Of a DNA stretch of 52,096 bases, positions 33,674 to 41,603 are shown in pieces. Position numbers and translations under genes: made by a program. Location: NCBI GenBank assembly GCA_011171075.1, contig DUFD01000006.1, forward strand, positions 1 to 52,096, written 5' to 3'. Origin of the DNA: Dehalococcoidia bacterium (lineage in GTDB: Bacteria; Chloroflexota; Dehalococcoidia; Dehalococcoidales; Fen-1064). Under the pieces are notes generated by a model. It searched no databases and was not told the DNA's origin. It saw only the letters and a program-made list of their open reading frames with translations. Numbering within the stretch: the stretch's first letter is position 1; each line of letters starts with the position of its first letter.

Positions 33674-34485
33674 TATTATCAACAGCGGTAAATCATGAAT
33701 TGGAAAAGGCAGAACCGATGGCGACCGCCATGATGGTGCTGGTAGTGGAGTATGACGGTACCAATTACTACGGCTCGCAGTGGCAGAGTGGACTGCCTAC
33801 TATTCAGAGCGAGATGGAAAAGGCGCTGCGGAAGCTGACCGGTGAGTCGGTTCGGGTCGCTATGGCCGGTCGGACTGACGCCGGGGTCCATGCACGGGGC
33901 CAGGTTGTAGGCTTCAGGACAGCTTCCGCTCTTTCTACGGAGAGCTTTACTAACGGGTTAAATTATTATCTGCCGCGGGATATTGCCGTTAAGTCGGCGT
34001 ATGTTGCCGACGATTCTTTTGACGTGCGGCGTTCGGCGGTGAGTCGACACTACCGCTACAGCATACTGAATACGCGGACACGGTCTCCGTTGCGTGAGGC
34101 CTTTGCCTGCCGTATTAACGGTAATCTGGATATGCTGGCGATGAACCGGGCGTGCCGGGCACTTACCGGTGAGCATGATTTTGCCTCGTTTGCCAGTGGC
34201 ATCGCAGGTGAGACTAAGAGTACGGTACGGAGTGTCTATCGGGCGGAGGTCTCCAGGGAAGGCGACCTCGTGGTTTTTGATATGGTGGCCAACGCCTTTG
34301 TACGCCACCAGATGCGCAGCACCGCTGGTTGCCTGGTGAGAATCGGACTGGGCAGGATGAGCCAGGACGAGTTTCAGAGAGTAGTCGAAGCAAAGAAACC
34401 GGGGCTGGCCGGGCCAACATTGCCGGCATGCGGGCTCTGCCTGGTAGGGGTGGAATATCCCCATCCTCTTGAGGAAGAAGTGTAA
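33670..34485 (+). CDS. truA: tRNA pseudouridine(38-40) synthase
   Basis: The enzyme makes pseudouridine at positions 38-40 of tRNA anticodon stems. Catalytic Asp70 is in [10 protein letters not shown]; the [14 protein letters not shown] start and the [15 protein letters not shown] motif are typical. From ATG 33670 (four-base overlap with rplQ) it has 271 residues; ATG 33718 would give 255, nearer the usual N-terminus. Its stop overlaps the rplM start by one base. Confidence 0.97.
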   Translation: MILSTAVNHELEKAEPMATAMMVLVVEYDGTNYYGSQWQSGLPTIQSEMEKALRKLTGESVRVAMAGRTDAGVHARGQVVGFRTASALSTESFTNGLNYYLPRDIAVKSAYVADDSFDVRRSAVSRHYRYSILNTRTRSPLREAFACRINGNLDMLAMNRACRALTGEHDFASFASGIAGETKSTVRSVYRAEVSREGDLVVFDMVANAFVRHQMRSTAGCLVRIGLGRMSQDEFQRVVEAKKPGLAGPTLPACGLCLVGVEYPHPLEEEV

Positions 34486-34922
34486 TGACGAAGACCTACA
34501 GTGTTAAAGCCTCTGATATTGAGCGGGAGTGGCATGTTATTGATGCCTCTGACGAAGTCCTGGGCAGGATGGCGACACGGATTGCCGGACTGCTGATGGG
34601 CAAGCATAAGCCGATGTTCTGCCGTCATCTGGACGTGGGCGATTTCGTAGTTGTTATCAATGCCGAAAAAGTCCGGGTTACAGGCAACAAGGCAAAGCAG
34701 AAGATGTACTACCGGCATTCCGGCTACCCCGGCGGACTGAAGAGCGTCAGCTTGGAGAAGATGATGCAGACTCATCCCAACCGGGTGATTGAGCATGCTG
34801 TCAAGGGTATGCTGCCGCGAAACAAGCTGAGTGCGGGTATGATGAAACGCCTCAAGGTATACAGCGGCGATAGTCATCCTCATGTAGCACAGGTCGGTTC
34901 GGTAGTGGCGGGTGCTGAATAA
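34485..34922 (+). CDS. rplM: 50S ribosomal protein L13
   Basis: A 145-residue early assembly protein. Recognised from [25 protein letters not shown] and the [19 protein letters not shown] segment. Paired with rpsI as in nearly all bacteria. Confidence 0.98.
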   Translation: MTKTYSVKASDIEREWHVIDASDEVLGRMATRIAGLLMGKHKPMFCRHLDVGDFVVVINAEKVRVTGNKAKQKMYYRHSGYPGGLKSVSLEKMMQTHPNRVIEHAVKGMLPRNKLSAGMMKRLKVYSGDSHPHVAQVGSVVAGAE

Positions 34923-34971
34923 CGGCTAACAAGGCTTTAACTGATAGCGAGGCGAAGAGAGGAAGATTTAC

Positions 34972-35370
34972 TTGGCGGAACAGAACTACTTTTACGGGAC
35001 AGGTCGGCGTAAGTCAGCCGTCGCCCGGGTAAAACTGACACCAGGCGGTGGTGGTGCCATTATCGTTAACGGTGTTCCCTACGAGGAGTTGTTTCCCCGG
35101 GCCGAGCAGCGGAATACGGTGGCGAAGCCTCTCATGGTCACCGGTACTCTGGATAAATACAATGCGGTTGTCAAGGTGAGAGGGGGCGGTATCAATGGCC
35201 AGAGTGGGGCTGTCTGTCACGGTATTGCCCGGGCTCTACTGAAGGCCGATGAGAATCATCGGCTGGTGCTACGCCAGCAAGGGTTGCTGACCAGGGACGC
35301 CCGGGTCAAGGAGAGAAAGAAGGCCGGTCTCAAGCGGGCCCGTAAGGCGCCACAGTACACCAAGCGGTAA
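34972..35370 (+). CDS. rpsI: 30S ribosomal protein S9
   Basis: The 132-residue head protein starts at TTG 34972. YGTGRRKSAVARVKLTPG is the N-terminal signature and the C-terminal tail RKAPQYTKR reaches the P-site tRNA. It is the last gene of the ribosomal run. No strong terminator follows; a weak TCAGGT/ACCTGA inverted repeat lies around 35410-35435. Confidence 0.98.
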   Translation: MAEQNYFYGTGRRKSAVARVKLTPGGGGAIIVNGVPYEELFPRAEQRNTVAKPLMVTGTLDKYNAVVKVRGGGINGQSGAVCHGIARALLKADENHRLVLRQQGLLTRDARVKERKKAGLKRARKAPQYTKR

Positions 35371-35462
35371 TCGGTGTGGAAGCTCGCCTTCTCTGGCGGA
35401 CTATTTCACTCAGGTCTGTAGCTCAAATCACCTGACTTTACCGGTTGGACGGGAGTTCCGGT

Positions 35463-35918
35463 ATGACAAGTGAATTTCCTGTGATGACGTTAAAAGCCAT
35501 CGGCGTGGTACGGAACGGGTTTCATGAACCACCGACACCGCGCAGTGACTGGGATAAGGTGACCTCTGAGATTGTGATTGATGAAAGTCTGACTGAGGCG
35601 CTCGATGGCATAGAGGAATTCTCACACATTATCGTCCTCTTCTGGCTCCACCGTTCTCGTGAAAAGGAACTCTCCCTGAAACAGCGCCCCATGGGTGAGA
35701 AGGACCGTCCCCTCAGGGGACTCTTTGCCCTGCGGACACCGAACCGGCCCAATCCTATTGGAAAGACGACCGCCAGGCTGCTTGAACGGCGGGGCAATAT
35801 ATTAAGGGTTGAAGGCCTGGATGCCCTCGATGGCTCACCCGTGATTGATATCAAGCCATATTTGCCGGGGTATGACGCCGCCGATGCCACCGTTCCTGCC
35901 TGGATAATCCATGATTAG
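35463..35918 (+). CDS. trmO: TrmO-like tRNA (adenosine-37-N6) methyltransferase
   Basis: The 151-residue single-domain beta-barrel protein (TsaA/YaeB/COG1720). The hallmark LRTPNRPNPIGKTTARLL is present (RSPxRPNPIG in most members), with the following LDALDGSPVIDIKPYLP. The E. coli enzyme methylates t6A37 of threonine tRNA using SAM; short versions like this lack the extra C-terminal domain, so the substrate is less certain. ATG 35463 has GGAG eight bases upstream; a TTG at 35445 is a weaker alternative. It overlaps the next gene by eight bases. Confidence 0.88.
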   Translation: MTSEFPVMTLKAIGVVRNGFHEPPTPRSDWDKVTSEIVIDESLTEALDGIEEFSHIIVLFWLHRSREKELSLKQRPMGEKDRPLRGLFALRTPNRPNPIGKTTARLLERRGNILRVEGLDALDGSPVIDIKPYLPGYDAADATVPAWIIHD

Positions 35919-36570
35919 GGAGAAACTGCTGAATATCTATCACCGTCTTCTAGACCATTACGGGCCACAGCACTGGTGGCCGGCCAAGGGGCCATTTGAA
36001 ATGATGGTCGGGGCTGTCCTTACTCAGTCGACTACCTGGACCAGTGTGGAGAAGGCAATCGATGGTCTTAGAACGGCTGGGGCACTTTCTCCAGAGGCGC
36101 TACGCCAGTTACCCGAGTCCGAGCTGGCCAATCTTATCTTTTCCAGTGGCTATTACAATGCCAAAGCACGGAAGCTGAAGGCGCTGGCCTATTACCTGGT
36201 GGAGTATCAGGACGACCTTGACCGGATGTTTGCGGTCGATACTGGGCGGCTCCGTCGGAAGCTTCTGGGGGTTCATGGTATCGGTGAAGAGACCGCCGAT
36301 TCAATATTGCTCTATGCCGCCAAACGCCCCGTTTTTGTGATTGACGCTTATACCAGGCGTATTATCGGTCGTGTCGGGCTGGCCCCGGAAAAAGGACGGT
36401 ACGCTGACTATCAGCACCTCTTTATGGACAATCTGCCGGCTGATAGTGATCTTTATAATGAGTATCATGCCCTGCTGGTCTGCCTGGGGAAGAACATCTG
36501 TCGCAGTCGTCCTCTCTGCCAGCAGTGCTGCTTGTGCGGAGATGCCTGTCACTTCGACAGGCCTAATTAG
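35911..36570 (+). CDS. EndoIII-fold HhH-GPD DNA glycosylase with Fe-S cluster, lysine-less
   Basis: The 219-residue protein has the helix-hairpin-helix LLGVHGIGEETADSI (118-132), the conserved Asp145 in VFVIDAYTRR, and a C-terminal cysteine cluster (C197, C203, C206, C213, plus extra C207 and C209) fit for a 4Fe-4S centre. Endonuclease III has a catalytic Lys in GRKTA; here the position is Glu127. The protein should therefore be monofunctional, most like the MagIII 3-methyladenine glycosylases or related HhH enzymes. Start overlaps trmO. Confidence 0.85.
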   Translation: MIREKLLNIYHRLLDHYGPQHWWPAKGPFEMMVGAVLTQSTTWTSVEKAIDGLRTAGALSPEALRQLPESELANLIFSSGYYNAKARKLKALAYYLVEYQDDLDRMFAVDTGRLRRKLLGVHGIGEETADSILLYAAKRPVFVIDAYTRRIIGRVGLAPEKGRYADYQHLFMDNLPADSDLYNEYHALLVCLGKNICRSRPLCQQCCLCGDACHFDRPN

Positions 36571-36578
36571 GAGGCGAT

Positions 36579-37121
36579 ATGCTTATCGGACTGCTTTCGG
36601 ACACCCATCTGGCCTTTCCCAGCCAACCGCTCCCACCGCAGGTGCTGGAAGCCTTCAAAGGTGTCGACCTGATTCTGCACATGGGGGACGTGTGGATTCC
36701 CTCGGTGCTGGATACCTTGGAGTCCGTAGCCCCGGTGCTGGCCGCCAGGGGCGATGATGACATGGACGAAGATTTCGGTGAAGACAGTCGGATGAAAAAG
36801 ATGCAGGTCCTGTCTCTGGAGGGAGTCACAATCTGGGCGACCCATATCAAACCACGCTACGGACTGATTGTCCCGCAGGAGCAGAATACTATATATTCCA
36901 GTATCTTCAGTCGCCAATCAGTCGATGATGCTCCTTCCGACCCTCCGGATGTGGTTGTCTTTGGTCATACTCACTTCGCCGAAATTGAAGAATATAAAGG
37001 GGTGCTGCTGGTGAATCCCGGTAGCCCTACGATGCCAAGCTATATCCCCAAGCTTGGTAGTGTCGGTTTCCTGACAATTAAGGATGGCAAGGCTGAGGCA
37101 CGTCTGGTAAACCTGGAATAA
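36579..37121 (+). CDS. YfcE/MJ0936-family metallophosphoesterase
   Basis: The 180-residue calcineurin-like phosphodiesterase has all dimetal motifs in order: LSDTH (Asp8, His10), HMGD (Asp37), ARGDDD at the GNxD position, ATHI, and FGHTH near residue 130. Members hydrolyse phosphodiesters such as bis-pNPP in vitro; the natural substrate is not known. It starts eight bases after the glycosylase and is probably the last gene of a three-gene unit with trmO. Confidence 0.9.
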   Translation: MLIGLLSDTHLAFPSQPLPPQVLEAFKGVDLILHMGDVWIPSVLDTLESVAPVLAARGDDDMDEDFGEDSRMKKMQVLSLEGVTIWATHIKPRYGLIVPQEQNTIYSSIFSRQSVDDAPSDPPDVVVFGHTHFAEIEEYKGVLLVNPGSPTMPSYIPKLGSVGFLTIKDGKAEARLVNLE

Positions 37122-37215
37122 GGTATCGGGACCGATTTGACGTTGCCGACCAGGTTGGTTAAGATAGGCTTTACTGGTAGCAGACATTGTTCCTATGTTT
37201 TCCAAGAGGGAAATC

Positions 37216-37950
37216 ATGTCTTATTCGGCAGTTATCTGTGATAAGAGACAAAACTTCGCAGTAATTACCCTCAACCGTCCTGAGTCGGATAATGTAATCA
37301 ATCAACAGCTTGCCCAGGAGATGGTAGACATCTGCCGTGAGCTGAACGAGGACGAAGAAGTTCGTGTTGTTGTTCTTACCGGTGCGGGCGGTGTTTTCTG
37401 CGGTGGCAGCGAGCTGGCTGTACCCTGCGGGGTCGCGGCTGCCATAGCCAGCCTGGAAAAGCCGGTGGTTGCCGCCATTAATGGTGATGCACTGGGACAG
37501 GGACTGGAACTGGTGCTGAGCTGTGATATACGGCTGGCAGTGAGTGGAGCTAAGCTGAGCTTCCCCCAGGTGACCAAAGGTATTCTCCCTATGGATGGTG
37601 GTACCCAGAGGCTGGCACGTATTGCTGGTCGTGGTAAAGCCCTGGAGATGCTCTTTACCGGGGAGACGCTGACTGCCGAAGAGGCATACAATGTCGGGCT
37701 GGTCAACAAGGTGGTTGAAAGGGAGGCACTGGTTTCTGAGGCAGAGACAATGGCCACCGACCTAGCAGGTAAGGCGCCGATTGCCCTCAGGTACGCTAAA
37801 GAGGCCGTCAATAAAGGGCTTGACGTGACCCTGGAGCAGGGCCTGCGTCTTGAGGCAGACCTGTATTTCCTGCTGCACACCACAGATGACCGCACCGAAG
37901 GAATCCGGGCGTTCCAGGAAAAGAGGTCACCTGATTTCAAGGGGCGGTAA
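37216..37950 (+). CDS. enoyl-CoA hydratase/isomerase family protein 1, one active-site Glu replaced
   Basis: A 244-residue crotonase-fold protein from ATG 37216 (GAGGG six bases upstream; ATG 37195 lacks a ribosome binding site). Oxyanion-hole region FCGGSEL (61-67) and GQGLELVLSCDIRLA are visible. Glu98 corresponds to rat crotonase Glu144, but the second catalytic Glu (Glu164 in rat) is Gln118 in SFPQVTKG. Hydration activity is therefore doubtful; an isomerase, hydrolase or decarboxylase role is possible. First gene of the acyl-CoA cluster. Confidence 0.9.
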   Translation: MSYSAVICDKRQNFAVITLNRPESDNVINQQLAQEMVDICRELNEDEEVRVVVLTGAGGVFCGGSELAVPCGVAAAIASLEKPVVAAINGDALGQGLELVLSCDIRLAVSGAKLSFPQVTKGILPMDGGTQRLARIAGRGKALEMLFTGETLTAEEAYNVGLVNKVVEREALVSEAETMATDLAGKAPIALRYAKEAVNKGLDVTLEQGLRLEADLYFLLHTTDDRTEGIRAFQEKRSPDFKGR

Positions 37951-37997
37951 ATGCATAGAGCAAGGGCAGTTAATGCCTGATAGATAACGGGATGTTT

Positions 37998-38018
37998 AAG
38001 AAGGGTGAAACCCTTCTT
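37998..38018 (+). terminator. hairpin after the first enoyl-CoA hydratase gene
   Basis: AAGAAGGGT (37998-38006) and ACCCTTCTT (38010-38018) form a perfect nine-base-pair stem with a three-base loop. The T-tract after it is interrupted (CTATGCTCTTCC), so it is a partial terminator at best, or an mRNA-stabilising hairpin between the two enoyl-CoA hydratase genes. Confidence 0.5.
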
Positions 38019-38031
38019 CTATGCTCTTCCT

Positions 38032-38051
38032 CCTCTCCTTCGAAGGAGAGG
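38032..38051. repeat. 20-bp perfect palindrome, REP-like element
   Basis: CCTCTCCTTCGAAGGAGAGG is a perfect palindrome in the gap before the second enoyl-CoA hydratase gene, flanked by purine-rich GGGGACCGAGGGGGAGAGG. The shape resembles dispersed intergenic palindromes found in many genomes. Only one copy is seen in the window. Confidence 0.55.
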
Positions 38052-38084
38052 GGGACCGAGGGGGAGAGGTAGATATTAATCCCG

Positions 38085-38828
38085 ATGAGTAATTTCGAGA
38101 CAATCATCTACGAGAAGCAGGACAACGTCGGTTACATCACGCTCAACCGACCAAAGGCACTGAATGTTTATAATATCCAGATGCGGGACGAGCTTTATCA
38201 GGTGCTGGGGGCTCTTAAGGATGACCCTGAGGTAAAGGTAGGAGTGCTCAGGGCAGCTGGAGAGCGGGCTTTCTGTGCCGGGGCCGACCTCACCGAGTTT
38301 CTCACAGCACCCTCGCCGACTATTGCCCGCCAGGTACGCTGGCAGCGCGATGTCTGGGGACTTTTTTTAGGTATCAAAAAGCCGATGCTGGCTGCCCTGC
38401 ACGGCTATGTGTTCGGTTCCGGGATTGAAATGGCATTGTGCTGTGATATCAGGATAGCTTCGGATGACGTTCAGCTCGGTGTTCCCGAGACAGGCCTGGG
38501 TATTATTCCTGCCGCCGGTGGCACCCAGACACTACCGCGGACAATAGGCAGGGGTTACGCCTTGGAGTTGCTCTTGTCCGGTCGCTGGATTAAGGCTGAA
38601 GAGGCGTTGAGAATAAAGCTGGTTGACCGGGTGGTGCCCCGGAACGAACTGTGGCCAGTGGTGGACCAGCTGGCTGCGAAGATTGGGGAACACAGCGCAA
38701 GTATGCTAAGCTATGCGAAGCAGGCGGTGACCCGCGGTCTCGACCTGACGTTGGAACAGGGACTTGAGCTGGAGTTCAGGTTGGGTACGAGTCTGCTTGA
38801 GGAAAAAATGCAGGAGGAAGCGATATGA
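38085..38828 (+). CDS. enoyl-CoA hydratase/isomerase family protein 2
   Basis: A 247-residue crotonase-fold protein with both catalytic glutamates: Glu115 in GSGIEMALCCDIRIA and Glu135 in GVPETGLGIIPAAGG. Oxyanion segment FCAGADL (63-69) is standard. It should hydrate 2-enoyl-CoA to 3-hydroxyacyl-CoA in beta-oxidation, or act on a related acyl-CoA. Overlaps the following ligase by four bases (ATGA), so the two are coupled. Confidence 0.93.
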   Translation: MSNFETIIYEKQDNVGYITLNRPKALNVYNIQMRDELYQVLGALKDDPEVKVGVLRAAGERAFCAGADLTEFLTAPSPTIARQVRWQRDVWGLFLGIKKPMLAALHGYVFGSGIEMALCCDIRIASDDVQLGVPETGLGIIPAAGGTQTLPRTIGRGYALELLLSGRWIKAEEALRIKLVDRVVPRNELWPVVDQLAAKIGEHSASMLSYAKQAVTRGLDLTLEQGLELEFRLGTSLLEEKMQEEAI

Positions 38829-40402
38829 ATACCTCGGAGTTTCTTACCATTGCCACGGCAATCTGCCCGGACAAGGAGGCGATAGTCTTTGAAGGAAATC
38901 GGTTTACCTTCAGCCAGTTGAGTGAGCGGGTAAACCGGCTGGCCAATGCCCTGGCTACCATGGGGGTGGAGAAAGGCGAGCGGGTGGCACTGCTTCATGT
39001 TAACTGTAACCAGTGTATCGAGACCTACTTCGCCGTCGCCAAGCTGGGTGCCATCTACGTGCCTCTGAACTTCAGGGCGAAGCAGCACGAGCTGTCCTAT
39101 ATGATAAATACCGCTGAAGCACACACGGTTCTGGTGGGGGAGCGCTATCTTGAGCTGATAGATTCAATACGGGCCGAGATGCCCAGTGTTAAGAACTATA
39201 TCTCGATTGATGGTCCTCGCGAGGGTATGGCCAACTATGAGGATGTCCTGGCCGCGGCGAGTGACGACGAGGTTTTTACCGACATAGATGACGACGACAC
39301 CACGATACTGATGTACACGGCGGGCACCACCGGTTTCCCCAAGGGTGTTATGCTCTCACATAACAGCTTCTCTATCTACGTGCTGGAGAACGTCACCCCG
39401 GCTGACCCGACGGTAGACGAGAATAATATCCTCACGGTACCGCTATATCACGTGGCTGGTATTCAGGCTATGATGGCGGCCATCTACGGCGGCCGGACGC
39501 TGGTGATGGAGAGGCAGTTCGAGCCTGCGGAATGGATGGGGCTGGTCCAGACGGAGAAGGTGGGCAGGGCGATGATGGTGCCCACCATGCTCAAGCAATT
39601 AATGGACAACCCTGACTTCGAGAAATATGACCTGAGCAGCCTTAAGGTTATTACCTATGGTGCCGCTCCGATGCCACTGCCGGTAATTAAGAAGGCAATG
39701 GAGGTCTTCCCGGGAGTCAGCTTCATCAATGCCTTCGGGCAAACGGAAACGGCGTCGACCATTACAACACTCAGTCCGGAAGACCACGTCATCACCGGTA
39801 CGGAGGAGGAGAAAGAGAAGAAGCTGAAGAGACTCACCTCAATCGGCCGGCCGATGTCGGATGTCGAGATGAAGATAATGGATGAAGAAGGCAACGAGTT
39901 ACCCGTTGGTGAAGTGGGTGAGATTGTTGCCCGCGGGCCCAGAGTGATGAGTGGGTACTGGAAGGAAGAGGACAAGACGGCCAAGACAATCGATAAAGAC
40001 GGTTGGGTCCATACCGGTGACATGGGCTACGTAGACGAGGACGGGTATTTCTTCCTGGCGGGAAGGACGACCGATATGATTATCCGTGGAGGGGAGAATA
40101 TCTCGCCGGAGGAGGTGGAGGCAGTACTCCACCAGCACCATAAAATCGAGGAAGCGGCCGTTATCGGCGTTCCGGACGAGGACTGGGGTGAGGTGCCTAT
40201 CTGTGTGGTGGTCCTCAAAGAAGGGGAAGTGGCCACCGATGAGGAGATTATGGAGCACTGTCGCCAGGCACTGGCCAGTTACAAGCGTCCCAGGTCAGTC
40301 ATTTTCACAAAGGAGCTTCCGCGAAACCCGATGGGTAAGGTGCTGAAGCGGGTGCTGCGAGAGCTGCACGGTGGCGAAAGCAAGTCTGAGGAGAAGCAAT
40401 AG
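38825..40402 (+). CDS. acyl-CoA ligase (AMP-forming), FadD-like
   Basis: The 525-residue adenylate-forming enzyme activates a carboxylic acid to its CoA thioester using ATP. Motifs are intact: A3 P-loop YTAGTTGFPKG (164-174), GAAPMP, NAFGQTETAS (A5), GWVHTGDMGYVD (A7), GRTTDMIIRGGENISPEEVE (A8) and the catalytic Lys505 in NPMGKVLKR (A10). Chain length or aromatic specificity cannot be read. It is encoded between the hydratase and an acyl-CoA dehydrogenase, making a working activation-oxidation set. Confidence 0.94.
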   Translation: MNTSEFLTIATAICPDKEAIVFEGNRFTFSQLSERVNRLANALATMGVEKGERVALLHVNCNQCIETYFAVAKLGAIYVPLNFRAKQHELSYMINTAEAHTVLVGERYLELIDSIRAEMPSVKNYISIDGPREGMANYEDVLAAASDDEVFTDIDDDDTTILMYTAGTTGFPKGVMLSHNSFSIYVLENVTPADPTVDENNILTVPLYHVAGIQAMMAAIYGGRTLVMERQFEPAEWMGLVQTEKVGRAMMVPTMLKQLMDNPDFEKYDLSSLKVITYGAAPMPLPVIKKAMEVFPGVSFINAFGQTETASTITTLSPEDHVITGTEEEKEKKLKRLTSIGRPMSDVEMKIMDEEGNELPVGEVGEIVARGPRVMSGYWKEEDKTAKTIDKDGWVHTGDMGYVDEDGYFFLAGRTTDMIIRGGENISPEEVEAVLHQHHKIEEAAVIGVPDEDWGEVPICVVVLKEGEVATDEEIMEHCRQALASYKRPRSVIFTKELPRNPMGKVLKRVLRELHGGESKSEEKQ

Positions 40403-40430
40403 ACATCAGCATGATGAATCAGGGGTGGCC

Positions 40431-41576
40431 ATGGATTTCTCTATGACCGAAGACCAGACAATGCTCCGGAGGATGGTCAGGGACTTTGCGGAGAAGGAGC
40501 TGGAGCCGATTGCCGCCGAGATAGACGAGGCGGCTACCTTTCCGGCTGAGAGTGTACGCAAGGCAGCTGAAATCGGGCTGATGGGTATCGGCTACCCGGA
40601 GAAATATGGCGGTAGCGGTGGTGGGGCAATTGAGCAGGTGATTACGTTTGAGGAGGTAGCGCGGGTCTGTGCTGCCACCGCGGTTGTCATTATTGCCAGC
40701 AACGAGCTTACCGGCCACCCGATTTATATGCACGGTAATGAGGAGCAGCGGCAGCAGTATTTGGCGCCGCTGCTCAGGGGTGAGAAACTGGGGGCTTTCG
40801 GACTCACTGAGGCAGGCGCTGGCAGTGACGTTGCCTCGATGGCGATGACGGCAAAGCGTAAGAACGATGGCTATGTCCTCAACGGTAATAAGCTGTTCAT
40901 TACCAACGGTGCCGAGGCCGATGTCATAGTCACTTTCGCCACGGTTGACCGGTCTCAGGGGTACCGGGGTGTTACTGCTTTCATCGTGGAGAAGGGTACA
41001 CCCGGCTTTTCGGTAGGCAAGCACGAGCGTAAACTGGGAATACGGGCCTCGTCAACGGCTGAACTCGTGTTTGAAGACTGCTTTGTCGCCGAGACAAACC
41101 GGCTCGGCGATGAAGGGCGGGGTTTCCGGATAGCCCTGGAGAGTATCGATTCCAGCCGTATCGGTATTGCCGCGCAGGCGGTCGGTATTGCCCAGGGGGC
41201 ATTCGATAAATCTCTGGCCTATGCCAGGGAGCGTCAGCAGTTCGGTGAGTCAATCGCCAACTTCCAGGCGATTCAGTGGATGCTGGCCGACATGGCGACC
41301 CAGATTGATGCGGCACGGCTGCTGACCCTGCGGGCGGCTTACTTCAAAGACGAGGGCCGGGAGTTTGTGAAAGAGGCCTCGATGGCCAAGGTGTTTGCCG
41401 CCGAGACCGCCATGTCTGTCACCACCAGGGCTGTCCAGATACATGGTGGTTATGGATATACCAAGGACTACCCTGTCGAGCGCTATTTCCGTGACGCCAA
41501 GATAACGGAGATATATGAAGGTACCTCGGAGATGCAGCGGATGACTATTGCCCGACAGCTTCTAAGGGAGAATTAA
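40431..41576 (+). CDS. acyl-CoA dehydrogenase
   Basis: The 381-residue FAD enzyme introduces the alpha-beta double bond in an acyl-CoA. From ATG 40431 (AGGGG five bases upstream); the frame to 40371 overlaps the ligase. Visible are FGLTEAGAGSDVASM, the FAD/ETF-contact FITNGAEAD and ERQQFGESIANFQ, the IHGGYGYTKDYPVERYFRDAK block and catalytic base Glu363 in IYEGTSEMQR, the position used by short- and medium-chain enzymes. Electrons would go to ETF, which is not encoded in the window. Confidence 0.95.
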   Translation: MDFSMTEDQTMLRRMVRDFAEKELEPIAAEIDEAATFPAESVRKAAEIGLMGIGYPEKYGGSGGGAIEQVITFEEVARVCAATAVVIIASNELTGHPIYMHGNEEQRQQYLAPLLRGEKLGAFGLTEAGAGSDVASMAMTAKRKNDGYVLNGNKLFITNGAEADVIVTFATVDRSQGYRGVTAFIVEKGTPGFSVGKHERKLGIRASSTAELVFEDCFVAETNRLGDEGRGFRIALESIDSSRIGIAAQAVGIAQGAFDKSLAYARERQQFGESIANFQAIQWMLADMATQIDAARLLTLRAAYFKDEGREFVKEASMAKVFAAETAMSVTTRAVQIHGGYGYTKDYPVERYFRDAKITEIYEGTSEMQRMTIARQLLREN

Positions 41577-41603
41577 GCCTGTGTTGCTACTGAGGGTGCA
41601 CGG

